The position numbers and the translations under genes were made by a program. 64,000 bases of DNA, from NCBI RefSeq assembly GCF_000419525.1, contig NZ_ATTE01000001.1:1240001-1304000 (forward strand), given 5' to 3'. Positions 45,335 through 53,274 of this stretch are shown in pieces (position 1 is the stretch's first letter; each line of letters starts with the position of its first letter). The notes beneath the pieces are model-generated. The model had not been told where the DNA came from and made no database searches. It saw nothing but the letters and a program-made list of their open reading frames with translations. The stretch is from Leucothrix mucor DSM 2157. GTDB lineage: Bacteria; Pseudomonadota; Gammaproteobacteria; Thiotrichales; Thiotrichaceae.

Positions 45335-47014
45335 ATGTACAAAACTTTCATTTTTACGTTACTCCTGAGTGTCACGTTCAGCGGATCTACCGTATCTGCT
45401 GCCAATAAAACAGCTTCTATCGGCATTAATACCAATGAAGCGATGGACCTTGGAACCAGCATTCCATTTGTTGACCTCTTTAAATTATCCTTACCGTTTG
45501 AAGAAGCTCGACCTTGGTTAACCAAGGGAAGAATTACTTATGACGCTAACGGCTGGCCAAAGGCGCTGAATAATGGAAAAGCGGGCACACGATTCGCTAG
45601 CCATATTCCGGCAAAGGCGTTGCCTAAGGGTGACTATACGGTTCTCTACGATGGTGAGGGCGTGCTTCAATACGGTGTCAGTGCAAAATTAGTTAGTCGC
45701 TCCAAAGGCAAAGACATTATTCGTCTGGTACCTACCAAGAAAGGCGACATCAGTGCAACCATCAGTATTGTGAAGAGTGATCCAAGTAATTACCTACGCA
45801 ATATTAAAATCCTGATGCCGGGCGGTGTGTGTCATAGAAATGTATTTAAGCGCGTGAATAACGCTAATCAATGTGGCGGTAAGCAGTACCTGTCATTTGC
45901 TAAGTACCACAAAGAGCTAACGTTCAATCCTGATTACCTGACCTTTATGAAAGACTTTAAGGTGCTGCGATTTATGAATATGTCAGGGATCACCAGAAAC
46001 CTGATGAGTTCATGGAATGAACGCGCAAAGCCTGAGGATGCAACCTGGGCTGGCGTTGAAGGCGTACGTGGTGTGCCTTTAGAAACGATGGTCGAGTTGG
46101 CTAATGTATTGAAAAGCGATGCATGGTTTACCTTGCCTCACAAAGCGGATAACTACTTTATTCATAAATACGCCCAATACGTGCACGAGAACCTGAAGCC
46201 TGGCCTTAAAGCTTACGTGGAGTACACCAATGAAGCGTGGAATGGTATTTTTCCGCAGGCGCATTACATGAAAGACAAGGGACAAGCCATGAGACTAGAC
46301 CCTAACCGTGACTATGCGGGGTATAAGTTTTACTCGAAACGCAGCGTTGAAATTTTCAAGATTTGGGAGAAGATCTATGGCAGTACAGACCGTCTGGTCC
46401 GCGTCATGGGTGGTATGACGGGTAATCTACGTTTGACAAAAATGATGTTGAATCACCAAGAGGCTTATCTGCATACGGATGCCTTGGCAATCGCTCCTTA
46501 TTTTTACGCGTCACAACCGGATACGAAGCGCTTAAGAAGTGTGGATTCGGTGTTTAAAATACTCGAAGATCCTAAAAACCCTTATTCCATCAAAAGCATT
46601 CTGAGTTCTGTGAAGAATCAAGCCGAGCTATCTAAACGTTATGGTGTCGACTTGGTTGCCTATGAGGGTGGACAACATTTGGTGGCTTACAAAACGCATA
46701 CGATGACAGAGGGGCCAAATCGTTACTTGATTGAGGCTAATCGCGATCCTCGAATGGCTCAGCTGTACTATCAATTTTTGCGCGGCTGGAAGCAAGCAGG
46801 TGGAAAGTTATTCATCGCATTTTCAGCACCTCGGCAACACTCATGGTTTGGTAGCTGGGGAATCAAAGAATACATTACCCAACCAAGCCATGAGGCGCCA
46901 AAATATCAAGCCTTGATGCAGTTCTCTAAATTGAATCGTTGCTGGTGGAAAGGGTGCTCAAACTATGGGCCGATTGTCAGACACGGCAAACCAATCCAGG
47001 TGGCTTCTCAATAG
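45335..47014 (+). CDS. Secreted glycoside hydrolase-like protein (clan GH-A-type barrel)
   Basis: 559 aa. Signal peptide MYKTFIFTLLLSVTFSGSTVSAA. After an N-terminal beta domain (about 25-150) comes a barrel with VLRFMNMSGITRNLMSSWNERA, AWFTLPHKADNYFIHKYAQYV, VEYTNEAWNG (Glu300 in the NE motif expected for an acid/base) and GVDLVAYEGGQHLVAY (Glu444, candidate nucleophile). The NE...E arrangement is that of clan GH-A glycosidases, but I cannot place it in a numbered GH family. Some database relatives may be labelled cellulose-binding proteins. Two Cys pairs fit an exported protein. The substrate is unknown; algal polysaccharide is a guess from habitat. Confidence 0.62.
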   Translation: MYKTFIFTLLLSVTFSGSTVSAANKTASIGINTNEAMDLGTSIPFVDLFKLSLPFEEARPWLTKGRITYDANGWPKALNNGKAGTRFASHIPAKALPKGDYTVLYDGEGVLQYGVSAKLVSRSKGKDIIRLVPTKKGDISATISIVKSDPSNYLRNIKILMPGGVCHRNVFKRVNNANQCGGKQYLSFAKYHKELTFNPDYLTFMKDFKVLRFMNMSGITRNLMSSWNERAKPEDATWAGVEGVRGVPLETMVELANVLKSDAWFTLPHKADNYFIHKYAQYVHENLKPGLKAYVEYTNEAWNGIFPQAHYMKDKGQAMRLDPNRDYAGYKFYSKRSVEIFKIWEKIYGSTDRLVRVMGGMTGNLRLTKMMLNHQEAYLHTDALAIAPYFYASQPDTKRLRSVDSVFKILEDPKNPYSIKSILSSVKNQAELSKRYGVDLVAYEGGQHLVAYKTHTMTEGPNRYLIEANRDPRMAQLYYQFLRGWKQAGGKLFIAFSAPRQHSWFGSWGIKEYITQPSHEAPKYQALMQFSKLNRCWWKGCSNYGPIVRHGKPIQVASQ

Positions 47015-47186
47015 TGGTAACTATGCTTGATCTCATTATCTACCCACATTGTGCAAAATGTGGCAAGATTCTGCCTCGCATTACTATCAAGCAATAGCTC
47101 AACACGTGTGTCTAGCATCCGATATTTTGGAGGGACTTCTTCTGAGACTTCGGTAGCATAAACACCAAATAAGAGAAGTTAGTATT

Positions 47187-48344
47187 ATGTTTCAGGGGCT
47201 TGCCTTACGGCATTTTGTATCCGGCTTTATCGCGGTGTTAGTGGGTTTCACCAGCTCGGTGGCCATTATTTTTCAAGCGGCGAATGCCGCTGGCGCGACA
47301 CCTTCACAAATCACCTCGTGGATACTCGCGCTCGGCTTAGGCATGGGCCTGACCAGTATCGGATTATCGCTGTACTATCGCCTGCCACTGCTCACCGCGT
47401 GGTCCACCCCCGGCGCGGCGCTACTGGCAACGGGGCTGGTTGGGCTGCCCATGTCCGAGGCGATTGGCATCTTTATGTTCTCATCGGTGCTGATTATTTT
47501 AAGTGGCGTGACCGGCTGGTTTGAGCGCCTCACCGACATTATTCCCGTGCCGATCGCCTCTGCCATGCTGGCTGGCGTGCTATTTCGCTTTGGCGTCGAT
47601 GTGTTTGTCTCGATGCAAACCGAGTTGGTCATGGTGTCACTCATGTTCGCCACCTACTTGCTGGGCAAACGCTTCCTGCCGCGCTACGCCATTATGCTGG
47701 TGTTGGCGGTCGGCTTGGGCTACGCGGCACTGCAGGGCAGCATTCGCTACGAAGCCTTAAGCCTCACGCTGGCAACTCCTGAATTTGTATTCCCCTCGTT
47801 TAACTGGGTGTCGCTACTTAGTGTCGGCATACCGCTGTTTGTGGTGACCATGACCTCGCAAAACCTGCCGGGCATCGCCATTTTAAAAGCGCATAACTAC
47901 AAAGCGCCGCTCTCATCGGTGATCAGCTGGACCGGAATCGCCTCATTAATCCTCGCGCCATTTGGTGGATTTGCCTTTAACCTCGCGGCCATCACTGCCG
48001 CTATTTGCATGGGTGAAGACGCCGACCCTGATCCTAAAAAGCGCTATCTGGCCGCCTTTGCAGCGGGCGTGTTTTACGTGATTATTGGACTGCTTGGCGC
48101 GGCGGTGGTGGTGTTCTTTGCCTCGATTCCTCAGGAGTTGGTATTAGCGATTGCAGGGATTGCATTGCTCGCGACCATTGGCAATGGGCTTAGCGCTGCC
48201 TTGGCGGATGTGGCTGAAAGAGAGCCTGCGTTGATCACGTTTTTGGTGACGGCTTCGGGGATTGTGCTGGGTGGGATTGGTGCGGCGTTCTGGGGGCTGA
48301 TTGCAGGGTTGTTGGCGCGTTGGGTTTATGGGTTTAGGCGGTAG
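47187..48344 (+). CDS. benE: BenE-family benzoate/H+ symporter
   Basis: 385 aa, about 12 helices. BenE-type sequence: GFISVLVGFTSSVAIIFQAANAAGAT-like opening (here SGFIAVLVGFTSSVAIIFQAA), LPLLTAWSTPGAALLATGL, the central MTSQNLPGIAILKAHNY, and APFGGFAFNLAAITAAICMGEDADPDPKKRY. Inner-membrane uptake of benzoate or a related aromatic acid with protons is family knowledge. No aromatic degradation genes are adjacent, so the true substrate is open. Confidence 0.87.
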   Translation: MFQGLALRHFVSGFIAVLVGFTSSVAIIFQAANAAGATPSQITSWILALGLGMGLTSIGLSLYYRLPLLTAWSTPGAALLATGLVGLPMSEAIGIFMFSSVLIILSGVTGWFERLTDIIPVPIASAMLAGVLFRFGVDVFVSMQTELVMVSLMFATYLLGKRFLPRYAIMLVLAVGLGYAALQGSIRYEALSLTLATPEFVFPSFNWVSLLSVGIPLFVVTMTSQNLPGIAILKAHNYKAPLSSVISWTGIASLILAPFGGFAFNLAAITAAICMGEDADPDPKKRYLAAFAAGVFYVIIGLLGAAVVVFFASIPQELVLAIAGIALLATIGNGLSAALADVAEREPALITFLVTASGIVLGGIGAAFWGLIAGLLARWVYGFRR

Positions 48345-48478
48345 TTGTTTTTGGTAAAATAAAGGGAAAATTTTTGTTATAGATCAACATTTTTTGCTAT
48401 GTTACTTTCAGGGGTTATCTTGTGATAGCGTAGGTAATATTTAGACTATGCCGCTTGATGAAAATGGTTTCTCTAAAA

Positions 48479-48493
48479 CAGCCTGTTAGGCTG
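48479..48493. repeat. Short inverted repeat upstream of the ATPase gene
   Basis: CAGCCT-GTT-AGGCTG, a perfect 6-bp stem with 3-nt spacer, 41 bp before the ATPase start in an AT-rich leader. It could be an operator half-site pair or leader hairpin; the short length makes this weak. Confidence 0.3.
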
Positions 48494-48533
48494 ATCAACA
48501 GTATAAGCATCTACAGGATTTGGAATTATAAGA

Positions 48534-50228
48534 ATGGAAAATAGTGGCGTTTTTATTGAGCAAGCTGAATACATTGCTCCTGATGACTTTATTGAGTGGT
48601 CAAGTGATCATCCAAATGAAGATGTTATTATAAAAAAACTGACGCAAGCGGGGGCTAAGTTGTTAACGGGCCCTAGAGGTTGTGGAAAAACAACGCTTAT
48701 GCTTAAAGCATACAATAAGCTCTCTAGGCGAGGCTCTAATGGTGCTTTTCCAATTTATGTAAATTTTAAATCTTCATTAAAATTAGAGCCTGTTTATAAA
48801 AGTAAAGCAAATGGTGGTTTTTGGTTCTCCCAGTGGATGTATTTGAAAATTTACCAAGGAATTTATAGTAGTCTTTCTGATTTAGATTCTTCAATCGATG
48901 CTGATCTAAGTATTAAACTAGATAGCGTAAAAAAAATTCTAGGTTTATTAGAACTGGGTGAGATAAATAAAGCTGAAAGAGAGGAGCTAGATCTAACGAC
49001 ATATGGTTTAGAGGAAGATATAAATCGTGTGATGATTTTAACAAAAAAACCTAGGTGTGTGATTTTTCTTGACGATGCTGCACACGCATTCTCGCCAGAG
49101 CAGCAACATGATTTTTTTGAATTTTTTAGGAAAATAAAAAATCGTAAAATATCACCTAAAGCAGCGATATACCCAGGAGTAACTAATTTCCCTCCAACTT
49201 TTAACGTTGGGCATGATGCTGAAGAAATTAATGCATGGGTTAATCCTGAAGGAGATAACTATATGTGGTTTATGACCATGATGTTATCTCGGAGACTGCC
49301 GCAAGAAGTTTATGAAAAGCTTTCGAAAGAAGACTCATTGTTAATAATCATGTGTTATGCAGCATTTGGAATTCCACGAATTTTATTAAATATGGTTAGG
49401 AGCTTTTATTCAGAAGAGGAGGAGTTGAATGGAGTTGTAAAATATAATATATCATTCAATAGAACTAAGTTGCTTTCTCAAGTTAAAGAAAGTAATAAAA
49501 GTGCCGTATCTGTGTATTCTTCCCTTGAGAAAAAACTGCCAACATACAGTAACTATGTAAAAGAAGGTGATGTTGTATATAATAAGATAGTTGAGTTAAT
49601 AAAAACATATAATAAAGATAAAGATGTCAAGAGAAAGAGCATCTCCATTGCTATAAAAAAAGAATTAAGCTCTGACTTAAAGAAAATATTAGGCTTTTTC
49701 CAATATGCTGGTCTAGCCAGTCACAAAGGGCAGATTAGCAAGGGTGAAAAAGGCGTTTTTGATATTTATTTAATAAACTTAGCAACTCTTATTGATAATA
49801 ATGCAATTCTTGCTTCTAAAGCAGCAAAAACTGATGATATTGCTACTTCCTTAAAAAATCGGAGTGCACATGAGTTCACTAGAACTAGGTCCGATTATTT
49901 ACTAACAGAGGGAGGGCCTTCGTTAAAATTGAAAATGCCTGCATGCCAGAACTGTGGGGAAGAAAGAAGTAGCGAAGAAGCTAGGTTCTGCTCAAGTTGC
50001 GGTGCACCTTTAAAAACAGCCTCTATTTATGAAGAACTGGTCAATGAAGAGATTGATGTTCTTCCTTTGACTCCGACTAGGATTAAAGCAATTAAATCTA
50101 AATCCGGAATCAAGGTTGTAAGGGATATTTTGCACGATATTGGGCACAAAGAACTCCTCTCAGTTCCGCAAGTTGGAAAATATTGGGCGGCAAAAATTTA
50201 CTATTTAGCAGAGGAGTACATTTCATAA
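48534..50228 (+). CDS. P-loop ATPase with C-terminal zinc ribbon and helix-hairpin-helix-like tail
   Basis: 564 aa, markedly AT-rich and Lys/Asn/Ile-rich unlike its neighbours. Walker A GPRGCGKT at residues 46-53; Walker B CVIFLDDAAHAF with Asp180-Asp181; the region 195-300 is compatible with an AAA+/ORC- or STAND-like core and a winged-helix segment (about 300-430). A zinc ribbon CQNC...CSSC (Cys471, 474, 486, 489) follows, then a tail PLTPTRIKAIKSKSGIKVVRDILHDIGHKELLSVPQVGKYWAAKI resembling a helix-hairpin-helix DNA-binding unit. The stop overlaps the start of the next gene (TAATG), so the two products are made together. No named family recognised; a defence or stress role is inference from the partner and island context. 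Confidence 0.7.
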   Translation: MENSGVFIEQAEYIAPDDFIEWSSDHPNEDVIIKKLTQAGAKLLTGPRGCGKTTLMLKAYNKLSRRGSNGAFPIYVNFKSSLKLEPVYKSKANGGFWFSQWMYLKIYQGIYSSLSDLDSSIDADLSIKLDSVKKILGLLELGEINKAEREELDLTTYGLEEDINRVMILTKKPRCVIFLDDAAHAFSPEQQHDFFEFFRKIKNRKISPKAAIYPGVTNFPPTFNVGHDAEEINAWVNPEGDNYMWFMTMMLSRRLPQEVYEKLSKEDSLLIIMCYAAFGIPRILLNMVRSFYSEEEELNGVVKYNISFNRTKLLSQVKESNKSAVSVYSSLEKKLPTYSNYVKEGDVVYNKIVELIKTYNKDKDVKRKSISIAIKKELSSDLKKILGFFQYAGLASHKGQISKGEKGVFDIYLINLATLIDNNAILASKAAKTDDIATSLKNRSAHEFTRTRSDYLLTEGGPSLKLKMPACQNCGEERSSEEARFCSSCGAPLKTASIYEELVNEEIDVLPLTPTRIKAIKSKSGIKVVRDILHDIGHKELLSVPQVGKYWAAKIYYLAEEYIS

Positions 50229-51058
50229 TGCCTGATTGGAAGAAGTCGGTAAGTGCTTGTGCTACTACCGTCACAATTAGAAATATATCTGATTATGTTG
50301 ATATCAGAGATGGAGCTAATTCACCTATTGATAGTTTTTATATCGAAAGAAATAAGCTATTGACGTCGGTAAATCCTGATTATGCTAATTCACATCCTTC
50401 AATACCTCCTTTAGTTCTAGTTGGTCTAATTTCTCTCACAGAAAATTATTTTCGTGAAATATTGGCTGGTGTTATTACTATTTGTCCTAAGGCAAAAGAA
50501 AAAAGTGCAAACAGAAGCCTGAATTTAGCAACTGCTTGGTTTGGTTCTGATGAAATGGAAAAAGGAGCTTTTGAAAATACATCTTTCTCTGATCCTAAAG
50601 TCGTAAAAAAAAACCTGAATGATTTAGTCGGAGTAAATGTAACAAATAATAATCAGATCTCTACTCCCTTAGAGGAGTTTGGGAAGCTTTGTGAGCTTAG
50701 ACATGCCATTGTTCATAGCGCTGGTTTGCTTGCTGGAAAAAATGCTGTCAAACTTGAACTTCCTAACTCACGAAATTCAGTAAAAATAAATATTGGATTT
50801 TCTGAGCTTCAAGAGGCTGCAGATGTTTGTACCTCGCTTGTCTGTGCTGTGAATATTGAATTGTTTATCAATATATCAACCAAGTGGCTTAATGAGTGGC
50901 CAAGAACCCCTGCTTATAGAAATGAGAATGTAAATAATCTGTTCAAAAAAATATGGTCATTATTTTATTCAGAGTTTGATGCTAGGAATAGCCTTATAAG
51001 TGATCCGCTTACTAGGATTAAAGTTAGAAATAAAATTATAAGAACTAATGCCACATAG
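50228..51058 (+). CDS. HEPN-like putative RNase, partner of the ATPase
   Basis: 276 aa from ATG 50228, overlapping the ATPase stop by one base (TAATG). Mostly helical. The segment LVLVGLISLTENYFREIL, then KLCELRHAIVHSAGLLAGK, fits a HEPN-type helical bundle; R158-x4-H163 (RHAIVH) is the catalytic-style R-x4-6-H motif of HEPN RNases. The N-terminal 55 residues and the C-terminal 70 have no recognised family. By analogy with HEPN effectors controlled by NTPases or antitoxins, it may cleave RNA when the ATPase senses a trigger (inference). AT-rich like its partner. The R-x4-H motif alone is short, so HEPN assignment needs structure or profile support. Confidence 0.6.
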   Translation: MPDWKKSVSACATTVTIRNISDYVDIRDGANSPIDSFYIERNKLLTSVNPDYANSHPSIPPLVLVGLISLTENYFREILAGVITICPKAKEKSANRSLNLATAWFGSDEMEKGAFENTSFSDPKVVKKNLNDLVGVNVTNNNQISTPLEEFGKLCELRHAIVHSAGLLAGKNAVKLELPNSRNSVKINIGFSELQEAADVCTSLVCAVNIELFINISTKWLNEWPRTPAYRNENVNNLFKKIWSLFYSEFDARNSLISDPLTRIKVRNKIIRTNAT

Positions 51059-51167
51059 GTGGTATATATGAATACTTCTCGTAGACGTATTTTTGATTTT
51101 AGTCAATTACTAAAATAACGTTCGATCTATGTAGTATTTTACTAAAAATTATCATCGGTAGGGTTTA

Positions 51168-51368
51168 ATGATGAAAGTTTCTCTTACTTTGCAATTAAGT
51201 GGTGCCGTCAGGAAAATAAAGCATGAGGCACTTAATCATGATCTAAAAAAAGGAATAGACTCGTTAAATCGAGGAGAAGGTACGCCACTCGATATGAAAG
51301 CTATCAAAGCCAAAGCGCGAGTCATTAAGGAGCGTAGGCATAGCTACATGCGGTCATCAAGCCTCTGA
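51168..51368 (+). CDS. Shortened ParD-like antitoxin (possible remnant)
   Basis: 66 aa. The C-terminal half (LKKGIDSLNRGEGTPLDMKAIKAKARVIKERR) reads like the toxin-binding tail of ParD/CopG-family antitoxins, and the first residues MKVSLT resemble the first strand of the same family. Between them most of the ribbon-helix-helix domain is missing, so DNA binding is doubtful. No ParE toxin is next to it. AGGG precedes the ATG. It may be a decayed or internally deleted antitoxin left by island turnover. Confidence 0.5.
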   Translation: MMKVSLTLQLSGAVRKIKHEALNHDLKKGIDSLNRGEGTPLDMKAIKAKARVIKERRHSYMRSSSL

Positions 51369-51413
51369 ACAGGAACGAAACTAATCAACCTCTCCAAGCA
51401 AGACAGGCAAAAA

Positions 51414-51632
51414 ATGAGAGCATCCCTAAGATCAAAAATAATCACCGTCTGCGACCAAAAAATTGCCGCAAAAGGTGAGGGCGTCGGCCTGTCATTCTAC
51501 GCGTTCTTCGCCAACAAAAATGATGATCCTGAGCTACTGATGGAAGCGGCTACCTGGTGGATTCAAACCCATAAACTGGATCACTTTGAAAAGGCAGTCA
51601 AAGTTAAAAACATGGTTGAATCAGGTAGCTAA
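51414..51632 (+). CDS. Small DUF6500-like protein
   Basis: 72 aa. Compact globular sequence with GEGVGLSFYAFFANKNDDPELLMEAATWWIQTHKLDHFEKAVKVKNMVE, which I recall as the DUF6500 pattern; the family assignment is from memory. No function is known. It is short but well composed, with an AGG 8-10 nt before the ATG, and lies in the small-ORF segment after the ATPase/HEPN pair. Its base composition is closer to the chromosome than that of the ATPase gene. Confidence 0.6.
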   Translation: MRASLRSKIITVCDQKIAAKGEGVGLSFYAFFANKNDDPELLMEAATWWIQTHKLDHFEKAVKVKNMVESGS

Positions 51633-51698
51633 TCCTCGCCTAGAGCGCAGCGCTTTATGCATACTCAGCTTTTATACTGCACATAGATAGCTATAATT

Positions 51699-52049
51699 AT
51701 GAAACTAGAAACTAATAGAACGCTAAAGCTCAATGGTATGAAGGTTATTCTTCGTAGTCATCAAGCAAAGTCTACACAGAAAGCTGGCGTTACTACTCAA
51801 ATTGATCAAATGCCAACGCAGAATATTCAAGATTTCGTAATAGAATTAGCTAAGCATCACAACGTCTCTTATAACTATAACTCGATGGATCAGTTTGCTG
51901 ACTCTGTAACCTCGTTAGCGGGTGATGACGTAAAGCATGATCATGTTGAAGACCTTCTCGTCGCTTTAAAACGTGCAGGTAAACTTTCAATGCAGCAGGT
52001 GGCTAGATTATCAGTTAGTTACTTAAGAGAGCGACATGGCCATGTTTGA
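51699..52049 (+). CDS. Hypothetical protein, 116 aa
   Basis: No family recognised. N-terminus basic (MKLETNRTLKLNGMKVILRSHQAKSTQKAG); the C-terminal half is helical and charged (DDVKHDHVEDLLVALKRAGKLSMQQVARLSVSYLRERHGHV), with an LSMQQVARLSVSYLRE stretch that resembles a helix-turn-helix. It is the last small ORF of the AT-rich island, convergent with the interrupted VWA gene. It could be a regulator or a cassette-type gene; support is only the open frame and composition. Confidence 0.45.
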   Translation: MKLETNRTLKLNGMKVILRSHQAKSTQKAGVTTQIDQMPTQNIQDFVIELAKHHNVSYNYNSMDQFADSVTSLAGDDVKHDHVEDLLVALKRAGKLSMQQVARLSVSYLRERHGHV

Positions 52050-52142
52050 ACTCCGCTGAAACCATCCAGCAATCACTCCCAACTCACCGTTGGAAATGAT
52101 TGCCGGTTACGGTCAATCCAAATATTGCTTGGCAGCCCCGAC

Positions 52143-53255
52143 TTATTCCGCAGCCGTAAAGCTGACATTGAATTTGCTGGTTTCTCCCGCTTTTAACTCA
52201 AAGGGTGTTTTCTGTGTTTCTCTCTCATATTTGGTTTCAACCACGTACTTCCCGAGTGGAATTCGAACTTTGCACGGTTTGCCTTTATAGGAGCTGCAGT
52301 CAGTCACACGGTCACCGCGCTCATCTTCATCGCCGCTATCCTTGTAAATATAATGCCTCGCTTTAATCGACTTTCCAGTCTCTCCTGCGCTGGCAGTGAG
52401 CTCCACTTTGCCTGTTTGCCCGGTAATAACCTCTACGTCGCTGGTTTCATCAAACCTAACTTCAACCGGCGTTTTTAGGTGAAATTTATTGTAGCTGGAC
52501 TCAATAATGTAACTGCCCACTGGAATGCTTGCTTTGCAGGCTTTGTCCTTCGTTGAGTAGCAGTTAGTGACATGATCGCCACGCACATCTTCATCGCCGC
52601 TATCAGTAAAAATGGAGTAACTTGCTTTAATCCATGGCCCGCCTTCAACTTCGACGGCGACAATTTTTAAGTTGTTTTCAGGCTTTTTAACGACGGATTT
52701 TGGTGCTTCTTTTGTCTGTACCTTTTCAATTACTTTTCCCATCGCATCATTTAGTGCAGATGCATTTTCTGCTGAGAAATATTCTCCGCCAGTGGCGTCA
52801 GCGATGCACCGGAGTTCTTCTCCAGTCTGCTTGTCGACATCAAAGCCAATCACATGGGCAACAAAATCGATGCCTTCGCTTTCCAGCGCTTTTGCAGTGC
52901 CGCAGGGGTCAGCGTCGCAGTTTTCTTTACCGTCGCTAATTAGAATGACGGTGGCTTTTTCTTCGGTATAGCGTAATTCCTCAGCCGCCATTTTGATGGC
53001 ACGGCTGATCGGGGTTTTTCCTTTTGGTTGGATTTTTCGTACGGTGGATAGCATGCCTTGCTTATCCACGGGGCCAACCGGGAGCAGGGTTTCTATATCG
53101 TTGCAGTCGCCTTTTTTACGATGACCATAAGCGATCAAACCGAGGTGGGTGTTTTCGTCCCACTGCGAAACGACATTGCTCAGTGCTTCTTTTGCAATGT
53201 CAATTTTAGCGGCGCCATCAATTTGGCCCCACATACTGCCTGAGGCATCAAACAC
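52143..53255 (-). pseudogene. VWA-domain protein, 3' part of gene split by IS66-family insertion
   Basis: Carries all but the first ~32 codons of a secreted von Willebrand factor A protein. The part begins inside the MIDAS motif (VFDASGSMWGQ) and runs through TPISRAIKMAAEELRY and VILISDGKENCDADPCG, then two homologous beta-repeats (SIFTDSGDEDVRGDHVTNC... and YIYKDSGDEDERGDRVTDC...). A GTG inside the IS end lets the frame read VKGY before VFDASGS, but the signal peptide is lost. Joining to the fragment at 54792-54886 and dropping one target duplication restores an in-frame 399-aa gene. The reading frame is still intact after the insertion, pointing to a recent event. Confidence 0.85.
53248..53255. 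repeat. 8-bp target-site duplication, left copy
   Basis: TCAAACAC directly abutting the left IS end; an identical copy abuts the right end at 54792-54799. Eight bases is the duplication length of IS66-family elements. Confidence 0.92.
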
Positions 53256-53271
53256 GTAACCCTTCACGGGG
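53256..53271 (+). repeat. IS66-family terminal inverted repeat, left
   Basis: GTAACCCTTCACGGGG, pairing perfectly with the right end at 54776-54791. Confidence 0.9.
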
Positions 53272-53274
53272 GGC

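Noticed and set aside
45331-45525. 64-aa minus-strand ORF that might feed the orphan terminator at 44950
   Set aside because: It is antisense to the signal-peptide region of the glycosidase-like gene with no ribosome-binding site or recognisable sequence.
47044-47063. CCACATT/AATGTGG hairpin behind the glycosidase-like gene as a terminator
   Set aside because: The 7-bp stem is followed by CAAGATTCTG rather than a T-run; too weak to call.
51059-52142. Integron cassette array
   Set aside because: The small ORFs look cassette-like, but I found no integrase and no convincing attC folds with the 7-bp core sites.
52090-52290. Small plus-strand ORF opposite the VWA gene end
   Set aside because: No ribosome-binding site and it mostly overlaps the coding VWA frame; it looks like a shadow.
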